A stretch of 64,000 nucleotides of DNA, from the NCBI GenBank assembly GCA_021323675.1, contig JAJPKP010000055.1:1-64000 (forward strand), in the 5' to 3' direction. The notes below the pieces were generated by a model. That model was given only the letters and a program-made list of their open reading frames with translations. It was not told the DNA's origin and made no database searches. The stretch is from Pseudomonadota bacterium. Its GTDB lineage: Bacteria; Desulfobacterota; Binatia; Binatales; Binataceae. Positions 25,865 through 33,904 of this stretch are shown here, piece by piece. Both the position numbers and the translations under genes were made by a program. Position 1 is the stretch's first letter. Each line of letters starts with the position of its first letter.

Positions 25865-26887
25865 TCAGGCGGCGGCCTGCGCGGCCATCCGCTTCGGATC
25901 GGGCTGGGCGTGGCCGAGAATCGGATGAGGCGTGTAGGGTTTTTCAAGCTGGGCGACTTCGTCGGCGCTCAACTTGATTGAAACGGCGTCGATCGCCTCC
26001 TTGAGATGCTTGAGCTTGGTGGCGCCGATGATGGGCGCGGCTACGCCGGGTGCCTGCAGAATCCAGGCGCAGGCGATCTGCGAGGGGCTGACGCCGCGCT
26101 GCTTTGCGAGTTTCTCTACGGCCGCCAGAACCTCGAAATCGCTCTCGCGGAAGTACATCCCCTTGGCGAATTCATCGGACTTCGCGCGGGTGGTATCTCC
26201 GCCCTTGTCGGCGGCGGTGCGATTGCCGGCCAGAAATCCGCGCGCCAGAGGGCTCCACGGGATGAGTCCCACACCCTGGTCGATGCAGAGCGGATTCATC
26301 TCGCGCTCCTCCTCGCGATAGACCAGGTTGTAATGATTCTGCATCGACACGAACCGATGCCATCCGTTTTCCTTCTGCAGGAACAGCGCCTTGGCGAACT
26401 GCCAGGCCGCCATCGAGCTCGCGCCGAGGTAGCGCACCTTGCCCGCGCGGACCAGCGAATCGAGCGCTTCGAGCGTCTCTTCGATGGGCGCGGTAAAGTC
26501 CCATCGATGGATCTGGTACAGGTCGATGTAATCCATTCGCAGCCGCTTCAGCGACGCGTCGCACGATTGCAGGATGTGCTTGCGGGAGAGGCCGCCCTGG
26601 TTCTGCCCTGACGCCATCTGCCCGTACACTTTGGTGGCGACCACGATCTCGTCCCGCTTCGCCATCTCGTTCAGCCATCGTCCGGTGATCTCCTCGCTCA
26701 CGCCAAGGGAGTAAACGTTGGCGGTATCGAAGAAGTTGATCCCGGCCTCGAGCGCTTCCGCGAAGTGCTCGCGCGCCTCATCGACCGTGAGCACCCAGTC
26801 GCGCCATTTCTTGTCTCCGTAGCTCATGCATCCGAGGCAGATGCGAGAAACCGACAGTCCTGTCCGTCCAAGTTTTGCGTACTGCAT
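25865..26887 (-). CDS. Aldo/keto reductase
   Basis: This 340-residue NADPH-dependent aldo/keto reductase has the catalytic tetrad D54, Y59, K86 and H127 (in DTANVY, VVATKVYG and YQIHRWD). The C-terminal cofactor segment (APIIGATKLKHLKEA) matches the YajO/AKR11-AKR12-like group. The ATG at 26887 is preceded by GAGGAA. It precedes the VOC gene in the same direction. It probably reduces aldehydes or ketones; the substrate cannot be named. Confidence 0.93.
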   Translation of the reverse strand: MQYAKLGRTGLSVSRICLGCMSYGDKKWRDWVLTVDEAREHFAEALEAGINFFDTANVYSLGVSEEITGRWLNEMAKRDEIVVATKVYGQMASGQNQGGLSRKHILQSCDASLKRLRMDYIDLYQIHRWDFTAPIEETLEALDSLVRAGKVRYLGASSMAAWQFAKALFLQKENGWHRFVSMQNHYNLVYREEEREMNPLCIDQGVGLIPWSPLARGFLAGNRTAADKGGDTTRAKSDEFAKGMYFRESDFEVLAAVEKLAKQRGVSPSQIACAWILQAPGVAAPIIGATKLKHLKEAIDAVSIKLSADEVAQLEKPYTPHPILGHAQPDPKRMAAQAAA

Positions 26888-27013
26888 TTTTTCCTCGTCG
26901 GGCGGAGCGACGTGTCTCCGCGCGTTGGTGATGGTTGTGAAACGAAACTACCTGGGTCCAAAACTCCGGCGCTGGACGCTCGATGTCAAGAGCGCCAGCC
27001 CATGTTCCGGTGT

Positions 27014-27169
27014 TCAGGGCGGGGCGCTCCTGGGGACGACGCGATGGGGTATCGAATCGAAGCCATGGCTTCGGACATAGCGGGCGCGCAGGACGCCAAT
27101 CAGAATCGCGTCGATTATGGCGACCGCCAGGATCAGCGCGATCGTGAGGTCTTTTGCGGACTTGCGCAT
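27014..27169 (-). CDS. Possible 51-residue single-span membrane protein
   Basis: The frame from ATG 27169 encodes a short basic N-terminus (MRKSAKD), one strongly hydrophobic helix (about residues 8-25, ending ILIGVLRARY), then a polar tail rich in Arg and Pro. Positive charges flank the helix, as expected for an inner-membrane anchor. The ribosome site is weak (GGAG only two bases before ATG), and no homologue is recognised. It lies in an otherwise empty interval. Confidence 0.4.
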   Translation of the reverse strand: MRKSAKDLTIALILAVAIIDAILIGVLRARYVRSHGFDSIPHRVVPRSAPP

Positions 27170-27240
27170 ATCTCCAAGGCGTGATCGTTTCGGGCGCAAG
27201 GTGGGGATGATTGAGCCCGCATCCGTTCGTTACGGCAGTA

Positions 27241-27269
27241 TTTCAATATACGCCATAGCACGATAGAAT
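27241..27269 (+). promoter_or_regulatory. Candidate promoter of hpnR
   Basis: TAGAAT (27264-27269) matches five of six -10 positions. It lies 17 bases after TTTCAA (27241-27246), a weak -35, and 46 bases before the hpnR ATG. The surrounding DNA is AT-richer than average. Confidence 0.3.
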
Positions 27270-27314
27270 CGCGCGACTGGCCGATTGGTCAGGCGCTCCG
27301 CCGGAGGAAAATTG

Positions 27315-28832
27315 ATGCGGGTTTTGTTCGTCCATCCGAGTCCACTGATGTACAGCGAAATTTACCTGCGCCTCGAGCCGCTGGGGATGGAGCGGGTGGC
27401 GGCAGCCGTTCGCGCGGCCGGCCACGACGTACGCATCCTGGACCTCCAGATTTTCCAGCATCGCGAACTTTTCAAGGAGTTCGAGAGCTTCAAACCTCAG
27501 GCAGTCGGATTTTCTCTCAACTATCTTGCGAACGTTCCCGAAGTTATCGATCTTGCCAAAGCTCTCAAGGAGCGTAATCGCGATTGTTTCATCTTCGTCG
27601 GCGGCCACAGCGGCTCATTCGTTGCGGACGAAATTCTGGAGCATGCCGCTGGATCGGTGGATTGTGTCCTGCGCGGCGAGGGTGAAAGCAGCGCGCAGAT
27701 GCTGATGGAAGCGATTGGCACCGACTCGGTCGCCAAGGTTCCCGGCGCGGTGACGCTCAACGGAACCGGCCCGGCGCCGATCATGCTCGATGATTTGGAC
27801 AAGTATTTTCCGGCGCGCGACCTTGGACGGCGGCGCAACAAGTACTTTATCGGTGTGCTCGACCCGTGCGCATCGATCGAGTTCACGCGCGGATGCCCCT
27901 GGGACTGCTCGTTCTGCAGCGCCTGGACCTTTTATGGGCGCAGCTATCGAAAGTCCACCGCGGAAGCGGCCGCCGAGGACATGGCGTCAATCAAGGAACC
28001 CGGCGTCTTCATCGTCGACGACGTCGCGTTCATTCATCCCGAGCACGGCTTTGCGATCGGCGCGGAGCTCGAAAAGCGCAAGGTCAAGAAGCGCTACTAT
28101 CTCGAGACGCGGGCCGATGTGCTGATCCGAAACCAGGAAGTGTTTCGCTACTGGCGCAAGCTCGGACTCGAATACATGTTCCTTGGGCTCGAAGCGATCG
28201 ATGAAGAAGGGCTGAAGGCGCATCGCAAGCGCTCCTCGACCGGCACGAATATCAAGGCGCTCGAAGTTGCCCGCGATATCGGCCTGACGGTGGCGATCAA
28301 CCTTATTGCCGATCCTTCGTGGGACGAGCGGCGGTTCGAGATTATCCGCGAATGGGCGATGAGCGTGCCCGAGATCGTGCATCTGACCGTCGCCACGCCT
28401 TACCCCGGCACCGAGCTCTGGTTTACCGAGTCGCGCAAGCTCACCACGCTGGACTACCGCCTCTATGACATCCAGCATGCCGTGCTGCCCACCAAGCTTC
28501 CGCTGAAGCAGTTTTACGAGGAGCTGGTGAAGACCCAGGATGTTCTCAACCGCAAGCATCTGGGGTTTGCCGCGCTGAAAGAAGTCGCGACCATCGCGGG
28601 CAAGCTGATGCTCAAGGGGCAGACCAACTTCATCAAGATGCTGTGGAAGTTCAACAAGGTCTATAACCCGGATCGCCAGTTTGCGGAGCATTCGCAGCCG
28701 GTGAAGTACCAGATGCGCCCGCCGAAGCTGCACACCACCAGCCGGCCGGATGCGTCGCTGCTGTACATACATCCGCCGAACAAGCCCGCGCGCGCCGCCG
28801 ACCCGGCATCGACTCCCGCGGCGGGCCGATAG
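27315..28832 (+). CDS. hpnR: Hopanoid C-3 methylase HpnR (B12-binding radical SAM)
   Basis: HpnR methylates ring A of hopanoids at C-3 using SAM and a cobalamin cofactor. The 505-residue protein has an N-terminal B12-binding Rossmann-like domain (VLFVHPSPLMYSEIYLRLEP onward to about residue 140). The radical SAM motif is C194-P-W-D-C198-S-F-C201, followed by a TIM-barrel half and a C-terminal helical extension with a disordered tail. Opening sequence and length fit the HpnR family rather than C-2 methylase HpnP, and the hopanoid context supports this. ATG 27315 follows GAGGAAAA. Confidence 0.85.
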   Translation: MRVLFVHPSPLMYSEIYLRLEPLGMERVAAAVRAAGHDVRILDLQIFQHRELFKEFESFKPQAVGFSLNYLANVPEVIDLAKALKERNRDCFIFVGGHSGSFVADEILEHAAGSVDCVLRGEGESSAQMLMEAIGTDSVAKVPGAVTLNGTGPAPIMLDDLDKYFPARDLGRRRNKYFIGVLDPCASIEFTRGCPWDCSFCSAWTFYGRSYRKSTAEAAAEDMASIKEPGVFIVDDVAFIHPEHGFAIGAELEKRKVKKRYYLETRADVLIRNQEVFRYWRKLGLEYMFLGLEAIDEEGLKAHRKRSSTGTNIKALEVARDIGLTVAINLIADPSWDERRFEIIREWAMSVPEIVHLTVATPYPGTELWFTESRKLTTLDYRLYDIQHAVLPTKLPLKQFYEELVKTQDVLNRKHLGFAALKEVATIAGKLMLKGQTNFIKMLWKFNKVYNPDRQFAEHSQPVKYQMRPPKLHTTSRPDASLLYIHPPNKPARAADPASTPAAGR

Positions 28833-28854
28833 GGCGCAAGTCCGCCCGGGCGGG

Positions 28855-29649
28855 TTACTCGCCGTTGAATTTCGGTGCGCGTTTTTCGACGAACGCGGTA
28901 ATTCCTTCGCGGCCGTCCTTGGTCCGCGCCATTTGCGAAATCCAGTCCGTCTCCAGCGCCATCTGCGTTTCCAGAGTGTTGTTGCTGCTGTCGAGCAGCA
29001 ATCGCTTCACTCCGCCGAAGGCGAGCGTCGGCCCTCCGGCCAGTTCTTCGGCAAACGCGCGGGCCCGCGCCAGGAGCTCGGAATCGGGAACGACCTGGGT
29101 GACGATGGCGAGGTCGCGCGCCTGCTGCGCGGTCAGGATGGGATTGGTGAGCGCGAGTTCCAGCGTGCGCCGATAGCCGAGGATCCTCGGCAGAAAATAA
29201 GTCGCCGATCCGTCGGGCGTCAGTCCCGCGCGCGTGTATGCCATCGTGAACTTGGCGCTTTCCCCCGCAAACACGAAATCGCACGCGCAGGCCATGCTGA
29301 ATCCCGCTCCTGCGGCGCTGCCGTGCACCGCGGCGATAACCGGCGAGCTCATGTGCGCGAACGTCGAAATTGCGCCGTGCAGGAAATGCGTCACTTCCCG
29401 CAGATAAGTCGGCAGCTCCGACGGATCCTGCGCCGCGAAGGTTTTCAGATCTCCTCCCGCGCAGAACAGCTTTCCGTTGCCGCTCAGCAGCACCGCCCGC
29501 ACGTGCGGATTTTCGTCGCATCGCCGGATCGCATCGCTGAACTCGCGCGCGAGTTCCAGGTTGATGCCGTTGGCCGCGTCGGGCCGGTTGAAGGTGATGT
29601 GCCCAACGTTGTTTTTGATCTCGAAGATCAGGGTTGCATATTCGGCCAT
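28855..29649 (-). CDS. Crotonase-family enoyl-CoA isomerase/hydratase, PaaG-like
   Basis: This 264-residue crotonase has oxyanion-hole segments CAGGDL (near residue 66) and HGSAAGAG (110-115). At the catalytic position it has D146 in GLTPDGSATYFLPR, with no Glu at the other hydratase position. This single-Asp arrangement is that of PaaG and delta3-delta2 isomerases rather than classical enoyl-CoA hydratases, so isomerase activity is more likely. It is followed upstream on the same strand by the haloalkane dehalogenase gene, 36 bases away. Confidence 0.88.
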   Translation of the reverse strand: MAEYATLIFEIKNNVGHITFNRPDAANGINLELAREFSDAIRRCDENPHVRAVLLSGNGKLFCAGGDLKTFAAQDPSELPTYLREVTHFLHGAISTFAHMSSPVIAAVHGSAAGAGFSMACACDFVFAGESAKFTMAYTRAGLTPDGSATYFLPRILGYRRTLELALTNPILTAQQARDLAIVTQVVPDSELLARARAFAEELAGGPTLAFGGVKRLLLDSSNNTLETQMALETDWISQMARTKDGREGITAFVEKRAPKFNGE

Positions 29650-29685
29650 TGCTGATGTTCCCTCTCTGAATTCCGCGGATTCGGA

Positions 29686-30573
29686 TTAGCTCTGTATCGC
29701 ACGATACCAGTCGGCTATCGCACTGCCGATATCGTGCGGCGAATCTTCCTGGATGAAGTGTATGCCTTTGACGGTGACTTCGCGCTGTTTTGGCCATCGG
29801 CGGCAGAACTCGCGCTGGGCGCCCGTCAGTATCGCGCCCGGCTCGGCATTGACGAAGAGTTTGGGAACCGGGCTCTGAGCCATCCAATCCGCGTAAGCCT
29901 GCACGATCGCGACTACGTCGGCGGGTTCGCCCTCGATCGGTATTTCGCGCGGCCACTGCAGCGTCGGCCGGCGCGATTCGCCGGGCTCCCGAAACGGCCG
30001 GCGATAGTGCTCCATTTCCTCGTCCGTGAGCTTTCGTATCACGCTGCCGGGCAGGATGCGCTCGACAAAGATGTTGCGTTTCAGGATGAGGTCATCGCCC
30101 GCCCGACTGCGCAGCGCCTTGAATATATCCACCGCGCGCTCCGACCATTCCCGCCAGACCAGCGGCCGCACGATTGCCTCCATGTAGGCGATGCCCTTGA
30201 CGCGATCGGGATGGCGGCGCGCCCAGTCGAAACCGAGCGCCGATCCCCAATCGTGAACGACCAGCGTGACCGGACCTTCAGGCAAAAGCGCCTCGAAAAA
30301 CGCGTCCAGATGGCGAGCGTGATCGGCAAAACGGTACGTTCCCGTGGACGATGGTCCCGATTCACCCATCCCGATGAGGTCAGGCGCGATGCATCGAGCC
30401 AGCGGAGCGGCGTGAGGCATCACGTTGCGCCACAGATACGACGACGTAGGATTGCCGTGCAGAAATACCATCGGCTCTCCCGCTCCCGTCTCCGCGTAGG
30501 AAAACCAGGTGCCCGGCACTTCGATGCGTTTGCGTGGGTGTGGGTCAACGGCGGAAATGGATGCTTCGCTCAT
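29686..30573 (-). CDS. Haloalkane dehalogenase, LinB/DhaA type (HLD-II)
   Basis: This 295-residue hydrolytic dehalogenase cleaves carbon-halogen bonds to give an alcohol and halide. The nucleophile is D108 in HDWGS, the catalytic acid is E132 (AYMEAIV) and the base is H272 (HFIQEDSP), the D-E-H order of subfamily HLD-II with the same residue numbers as LinB. The halide-binding residues N41 (HGNPTSSYLW) and W109 are present. Long blocks such as ADVVAI and PKLFVNAEPGA match LinB. ATG 30573 follows GAGGAAA. It is cytoplasmic or periplasmic-leaking; no signal peptide is seen. Confidence 0.95.
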   Translation of the reverse strand: MSEASISAVDPHPRKRIEVPGTWFSYAETGAGEPMVFLHGNPTSSYLWRNVMPHAAPLARCIAPDLIGMGESGPSSTGTYRFADHARHLDAFFEALLPEGPVTLVVHDWGSALGFDWARRHPDRVKGIAYMEAIVRPLVWREWSERAVDIFKALRSRAGDDLILKRNIFVERILPGSVIRKLTDEEMEHYRRPFREPGESRRPTLQWPREIPIEGEPADVVAIVQAYADWMAQSPVPKLFVNAEPGAILTGAQREFCRRWPKQREVTVKGIHFIQEDSPHDIGSAIADWYRAIQS

Positions 30574-30713
30574 GAATTTCCTCGAACGAATGGCTGCATT
30601 CGACACATACGACCTGCGCCGGTGTCGCACAAGCGGCGTTTGTCAGGATTGCGCGGGCTCAAGCCGCGAGCGCACAATTCAGATTCGTCGGAGATTCAGC
30701 GGAGGGTCGAGCG

Positions 30714-32324
30714 ATGGCTGAACGCAGGCGCAAATTCTGGGGATGGGGATACGAGGACCAGGGTCCCAATCCCGATCAGCAGCGGCATATGGCCGAGCGG
30801 ATGGCGAATCGGTTCGGCCTTGGACCGTTGGAAATCACTCCGCCGCCGAAAGAGAGCGAACTGAACCTGCGCGCCCCGCGCGTCGCGCCTCCCGATTCGC
30901 TGGCATCTATCTGCACGAGCGCCACCTACGATCGGGCGCTGCACAGCTATGGAAGCAGCTTCCGCGACGTGGTGCGCGCGTTCCGCCGATTTTTCCCGAA
31001 CCCTTTCGATGTGGTCGCGTATCCGCGTGACGAGGCCGACCTGATTCGGGTGCTTGAATGGTGCGATCGCGAGAATCTGGCGGCGGTGCCGTTCGGCGGC
31101 GGATCAAGCGTCGTGGGAGGAGTGGAGCCGCCCGCCGGCGATCGCTACCGCGGCGCCGTGTCAATCGACCTCAAGCACCTGAACCGGGTGCTCGAGGTGG
31201 ACAAGCTCTCGCGAGCAGCGCGAATCCAGGCCGGGGTCCTGGGACCCGCGCTCGACGATCAACTGCGTTCGCACGGCTACACTATCCGCCACTTTCCCCA
31301 GTCGTTCGAATTTTCGTCGCTCGGAGGATGGATCGCGACGCGATCGGGAGGACACTTCGCGACGCTGTACACGCATATTGACGATTTCGTGGAGTCGGTG
31401 CGTGTGGTCACTCCAACCGGCATCGTCGAGTCACGCCGGCTGCCGGGATCCGGCGCGGGTCCCAGCCCGGATCGGATGTTCATCGGATCGGAAGGGATTC
31501 TAGGAATCATTACCGAGGCCTGGATGCGCCTGCAGGACCGGCCGACTTTTCGTGCCGGCGCCTCGGTGCCATTCGACGACTTCTTTGCCGCCGCAGAGGC
31601 CGTCCGCCAGATTTCACAGGCCGGCCTATATCCGGCCAACTGCCGCCTGCTCGACCCGGGTGAGGCGTTTAACGCCGGTGCGACCGACAAAAACGAGGCC
31701 GTCCTTGTGCTTGCGTTCGAGTCGGCTGACCATCCGCTCGATCCCTGGATGAAGCGGGCGCTCGAATGCTGCGCCGATCACGGCGGGCGCATTCCTGCCG
31801 ACGCGGGCAAAACGCGCAGCGACGAGAAGGCCACCCATGAAGGCGCGGCCGGCGCGTGGCGCAACGCTTTTCTCAATGCGCCCTACCTGCGCGACACCGT
31901 GGTCGCGATGGGCATGGTGAGCGACACTTTCGAGACCGCCATCACCTGGGACCGCTTCCGCGATTTTCATTCGCAGATGATGGCGTGCGCGACCGACGCG
32001 GTGAAAAGAATCTGCGGAAAGGGAACCGTCACGTGCCGCTTCACGCATGTCTATCCTGACGGCCCCGCGCCCTACTACACAATTCTCGCGCCCGGACGGC
32101 GCGGCTCGGAGATGGAGCAATGGGATGAGATAAAGGCGGCGGTGTCTGACCTGTTGATCAAGATCGGCGGCACGATCACGCATCATCACGCCGTCGGCCG
32201 CGACCATCGCCCCTGGTACGATCGCCAGCGCCCGGAAGGTTTCGCCCGCGCGCTGAAGGCAGCCAAGCGCGCACTCGATCCCCGCGGAATTCTCAATCCT
32301 GGCGTGCTGATCGATCCGGACTAA
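30714..32324 (+). CDS. FAD-linked oxidase, alkyl-DHAP-synthase-like
   Basis: This 536-residue VAO-fold flavoprotein has the FAD PP-loop PFGGGSSVVGGVE and the GSEGILGIITEA segment. The histidine cluster H490-H-H492 in ITHHHAVGRDH is the catalytic HHH motif of alkyldihydroxyacetonephosphate synthase (AGPS). AGPS exchanges an acyl for an alkyl chain to start ether-lipid synthesis. Bacterial relatives also include D-lactate and glycolate dehydrogenase-like enzymes, so ether-lipid function is a good but unproven reading. It is divergent from the dehalogenase; no other ether-lipid gene is adjacent. Confidence 0.85.
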   Translation: MAERRRKFWGWGYEDQGPNPDQQRHMAERMANRFGLGPLEITPPPKESELNLRAPRVAPPDSLASICTSATYDRALHSYGSSFRDVVRAFRRFFPNPFDVVAYPRDEADLIRVLEWCDRENLAAVPFGGGSSVVGGVEPPAGDRYRGAVSIDLKHLNRVLEVDKLSRAARIQAGVLGPALDDQLRSHGYTIRHFPQSFEFSSLGGWIATRSGGHFATLYTHIDDFVESVRVVTPTGIVESRRLPGSGAGPSPDRMFIGSEGILGIITEAWMRLQDRPTFRAGASVPFDDFFAAAEAVRQISQAGLYPANCRLLDPGEAFNAGATDKNEAVLVLAFESADHPLDPWMKRALECCADHGGRIPADAGKTRSDEKATHEGAAGAWRNAFLNAPYLRDTVVAMGMVSDTFETAITWDRFRDFHSQMMACATDAVKRICGKGTVTCRFTHVYPDGPAPYYTILAPGRRGSEMEQWDEIKAAVSDLLIKIGGTITHHHAVGRDHRPWYDRQRPEGFARALKAAKRALDPRGILNPGVLIDPD

Positions 32325-32378
32325 GGGGAATTTGGCGGGTTGATGCCCGCCGGCTCGCGGTCCGCGTGAGGCGGCGTT

Positions 32379-32696
32379 TCAATCGTCGAGGTTGAGCGCC
32401 TTGCGGGCCGCTTCGCTCATCATCTGGGGCGTCCAGGGAGGATCCCACACGATCTCGATATTGGCGTCCTCGCATCCGGGTAATCCGAGCAGCTTGTCCT
32501 GAATCTCCTGCGTAATCATCATGCCCATCTGGCATCCCGGCGCGGTCAGCGTCATCGTCACGTTGACAATCCCGCCTTCCAGCGAGACGCCGTACACCAG
32601 ACCGAGATCGACGATGTTGACGGGAATCTCGGGGTCGTAGCACTCGCGCAGAACCTCGTAGACGTCGGCTTCGGTAATGGCAGGCGAATTATCCAT
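32379..32696 (-). CDS. MIP18/SufT-family Fe-S assembly protein (DUF59)
   Basis: This 105-residue DUF59 protein has the family core DPEIPVNIVDLGLVYG and the reactive C55 in TAPGCQMG. Relatives (SufT, PaaD, MIP18) help insert Fe-S clusters into target proteins. The window contains several Fe-S enzymes (HpnH, HpnR, NuoB, NuoI) that could be clients, but there is no operonic link. The frame remains open upstream; ATG 32696 is chosen because the family starts there. It is divergent from the TPR gene. Confidence 0.88.
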   Translation of the reverse strand: MDNSPAITEADVYEVLRECYDPEIPVNIVDLGLVYGVSLEGGIVNVTMTLTAPGCQMGMMITQEIQDKLLGLPGCEDANIEIVWDPPWTPQMMSEAARKALNLDD

Positions 32697-32762
32697 CGGG
32701 GCAGAACCTATTATATAAGATAGCATCGCAGATGACGCATCATCCGTCCGGAGTGTAAGACG

Positions 32763-33107
32763 ATGCCTGATGTGGAAGAGCTTTACGACGAAGCGGTGGA
32801 CCTGTACGCCGACGAAAAATACGACGAAGCGATCGAGGTTTACAAAAGGGCGCTTGAAATCGATCCCGCCTTCACCGACGCGGTGCACGGAATCGCGATG
32901 TGCTATCAGGCGAAGGGCGACCTGGACAAGGCGATCGAGGTCACCCGCAAGCATATCGAGCAGGCCCCGGAAGATATTCTCGCCTTCACCAATCTGAGCA
33001 TGTTCTACCAGAAGAAGGGCATGATTGCGGAAGCCGAGGCGGCCGGCGCCGAGGCGCGCCGGCTCGATTGGAAGCGGCAGTTGCGCGAAGCGAAACAGAA
33101 ATCGTGA
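32763..33107 (+). CDS. TPR-repeat protein
   Basis: The 114 residues consist almost wholly of three tetratricopeptide repeats (about 5-38, 39-72 and 73-106), with the consensus W/Y-G-A-P spacing and a basic tail. It is probably a cytoplasmic scaffold for protein binding; no partner is indicated. It ends seven bases before the SDR start, so the two are likely co-transcribed. Confidence 0.88.
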   Translation: MPDVEELYDEAVDLYADEKYDEAIEVYKRALEIDPAFTDAVHGIAMCYQAKGDLDKAIEVTRKHIEQAPEDILAFTNLSMFYQKKGMIAEAEAAGAEARRLDWKRQLREAKQKS

Positions 33108-33114
33108 GGATGGA

Positions 33115-33873
33115 ATGAAGCTCAAGGACAAAGTCGTGATGATCACCGGCGGGGGCTCCGGCCTCGGCCGCGAAATGGGACTGACCTTCGCGCGCGAAGG
33201 AGCGACGATCGCGGTCAACGATATCCGGCCCGAATCCGCCCAGAACGTCGTGACCGAGATCGAGCGGGCCGGGGGCAAGGCGCGGGCCTTCGTCGCCGAC
33301 GTATCGTCGAGCGCCGCCGTGAAAAAGATGTTCGCCGATTTTATCGCCGCCTTCGGCACGATCGACGTCCTCATCAACAATGCCGGCATCGGGCGCACCC
33401 GCGAGTCGAACGAGTTCACCGGCCTGCAGGACGTCGCCGATGAGGACTGGCACAAGATGCTGGCGACGCATCTCGATTCGACCTTCTACTGCACGCGCGA
33501 GGCGTTGAAGCTGATGATCCCGAAAAAGTCGGGCCGCATCATCAACCTCGGCTCGATCGCCGGCACCACCGGCCTGGGATTCGCGGTTCCATATTCCGCC
33601 GCCAAGGGCGGTATCATCTCGTTCACCAAGGCGCTTGCGAAGGAGGTCGTCGGCCACGGCATCCTCGTCAACTGCATCGCTCCGGGCTTCATCGAGACGC
33701 CGATGACCGCGCCGATCACGCCGGAGATGCGCAAGCAGGTGATCGCGGTGACGCCAATCGGACGCTTTGGCGAGCCGCGCGATATTGCCGCGGCGGCGCT
33801 GTTTCTCGCCTCGGACGATTCGAATTTCATGGTCGGCCAGGTAGTCAGCCCCAACGGCGGCTACGTGATCTGA
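33115..33873 (+). CDS. Short-chain dehydrogenase/reductase (FabG-like)
   Basis: This 252-residue classical SDR has the cofactor motif TGGGSGLG at 11-18, NNAG at 88-91 and catalytic S147, Y160 and K164 (YSAAK). It closely resembles 3-oxoacyl-ACP reductases and 3-hydroxyacyl-CoA dehydrogenases. The substrate cannot be fixed from sequence. The ATG at 33115 follows GAGGATGGA right after the TPR gene, and MalQ follows after 31 bases. Confidence 0.92.
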   Translation: MKLKDKVVMITGGGSGLGREMGLTFAREGATIAVNDIRPESAQNVVTEIERAGGKARAFVADVSSSAAVKKMFADFIAAFGTIDVLINNAGIGRTRESNEFTGLQDVADEDWHKMLATHLDSTFYCTREALKLMIPKKSGRIINLGSIAGTTGLGFAVPYSAAKGGIISFTKALAKEVVGHGILVNCIAPGFIETPMTAPITPEMRKQVIAVTPIGRFGEPRDIAAAALFLASDDSNFMVGQVVSPNGGYVI

Positions 33874-33904
33874 AACCGGCGCTCGATCAGTAAATCACCG
33901 GATC

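Larger units (their letters stand above)
26888..27314. other. 427-base interval with one possible small gene
   Basis: Apart from the possible 51-codon membrane peptide at 27014-27169 and a promoter-like pair before hpnR, I see no gene, tRNA, repeat or strong hairpin here. Confidence 0.6.
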
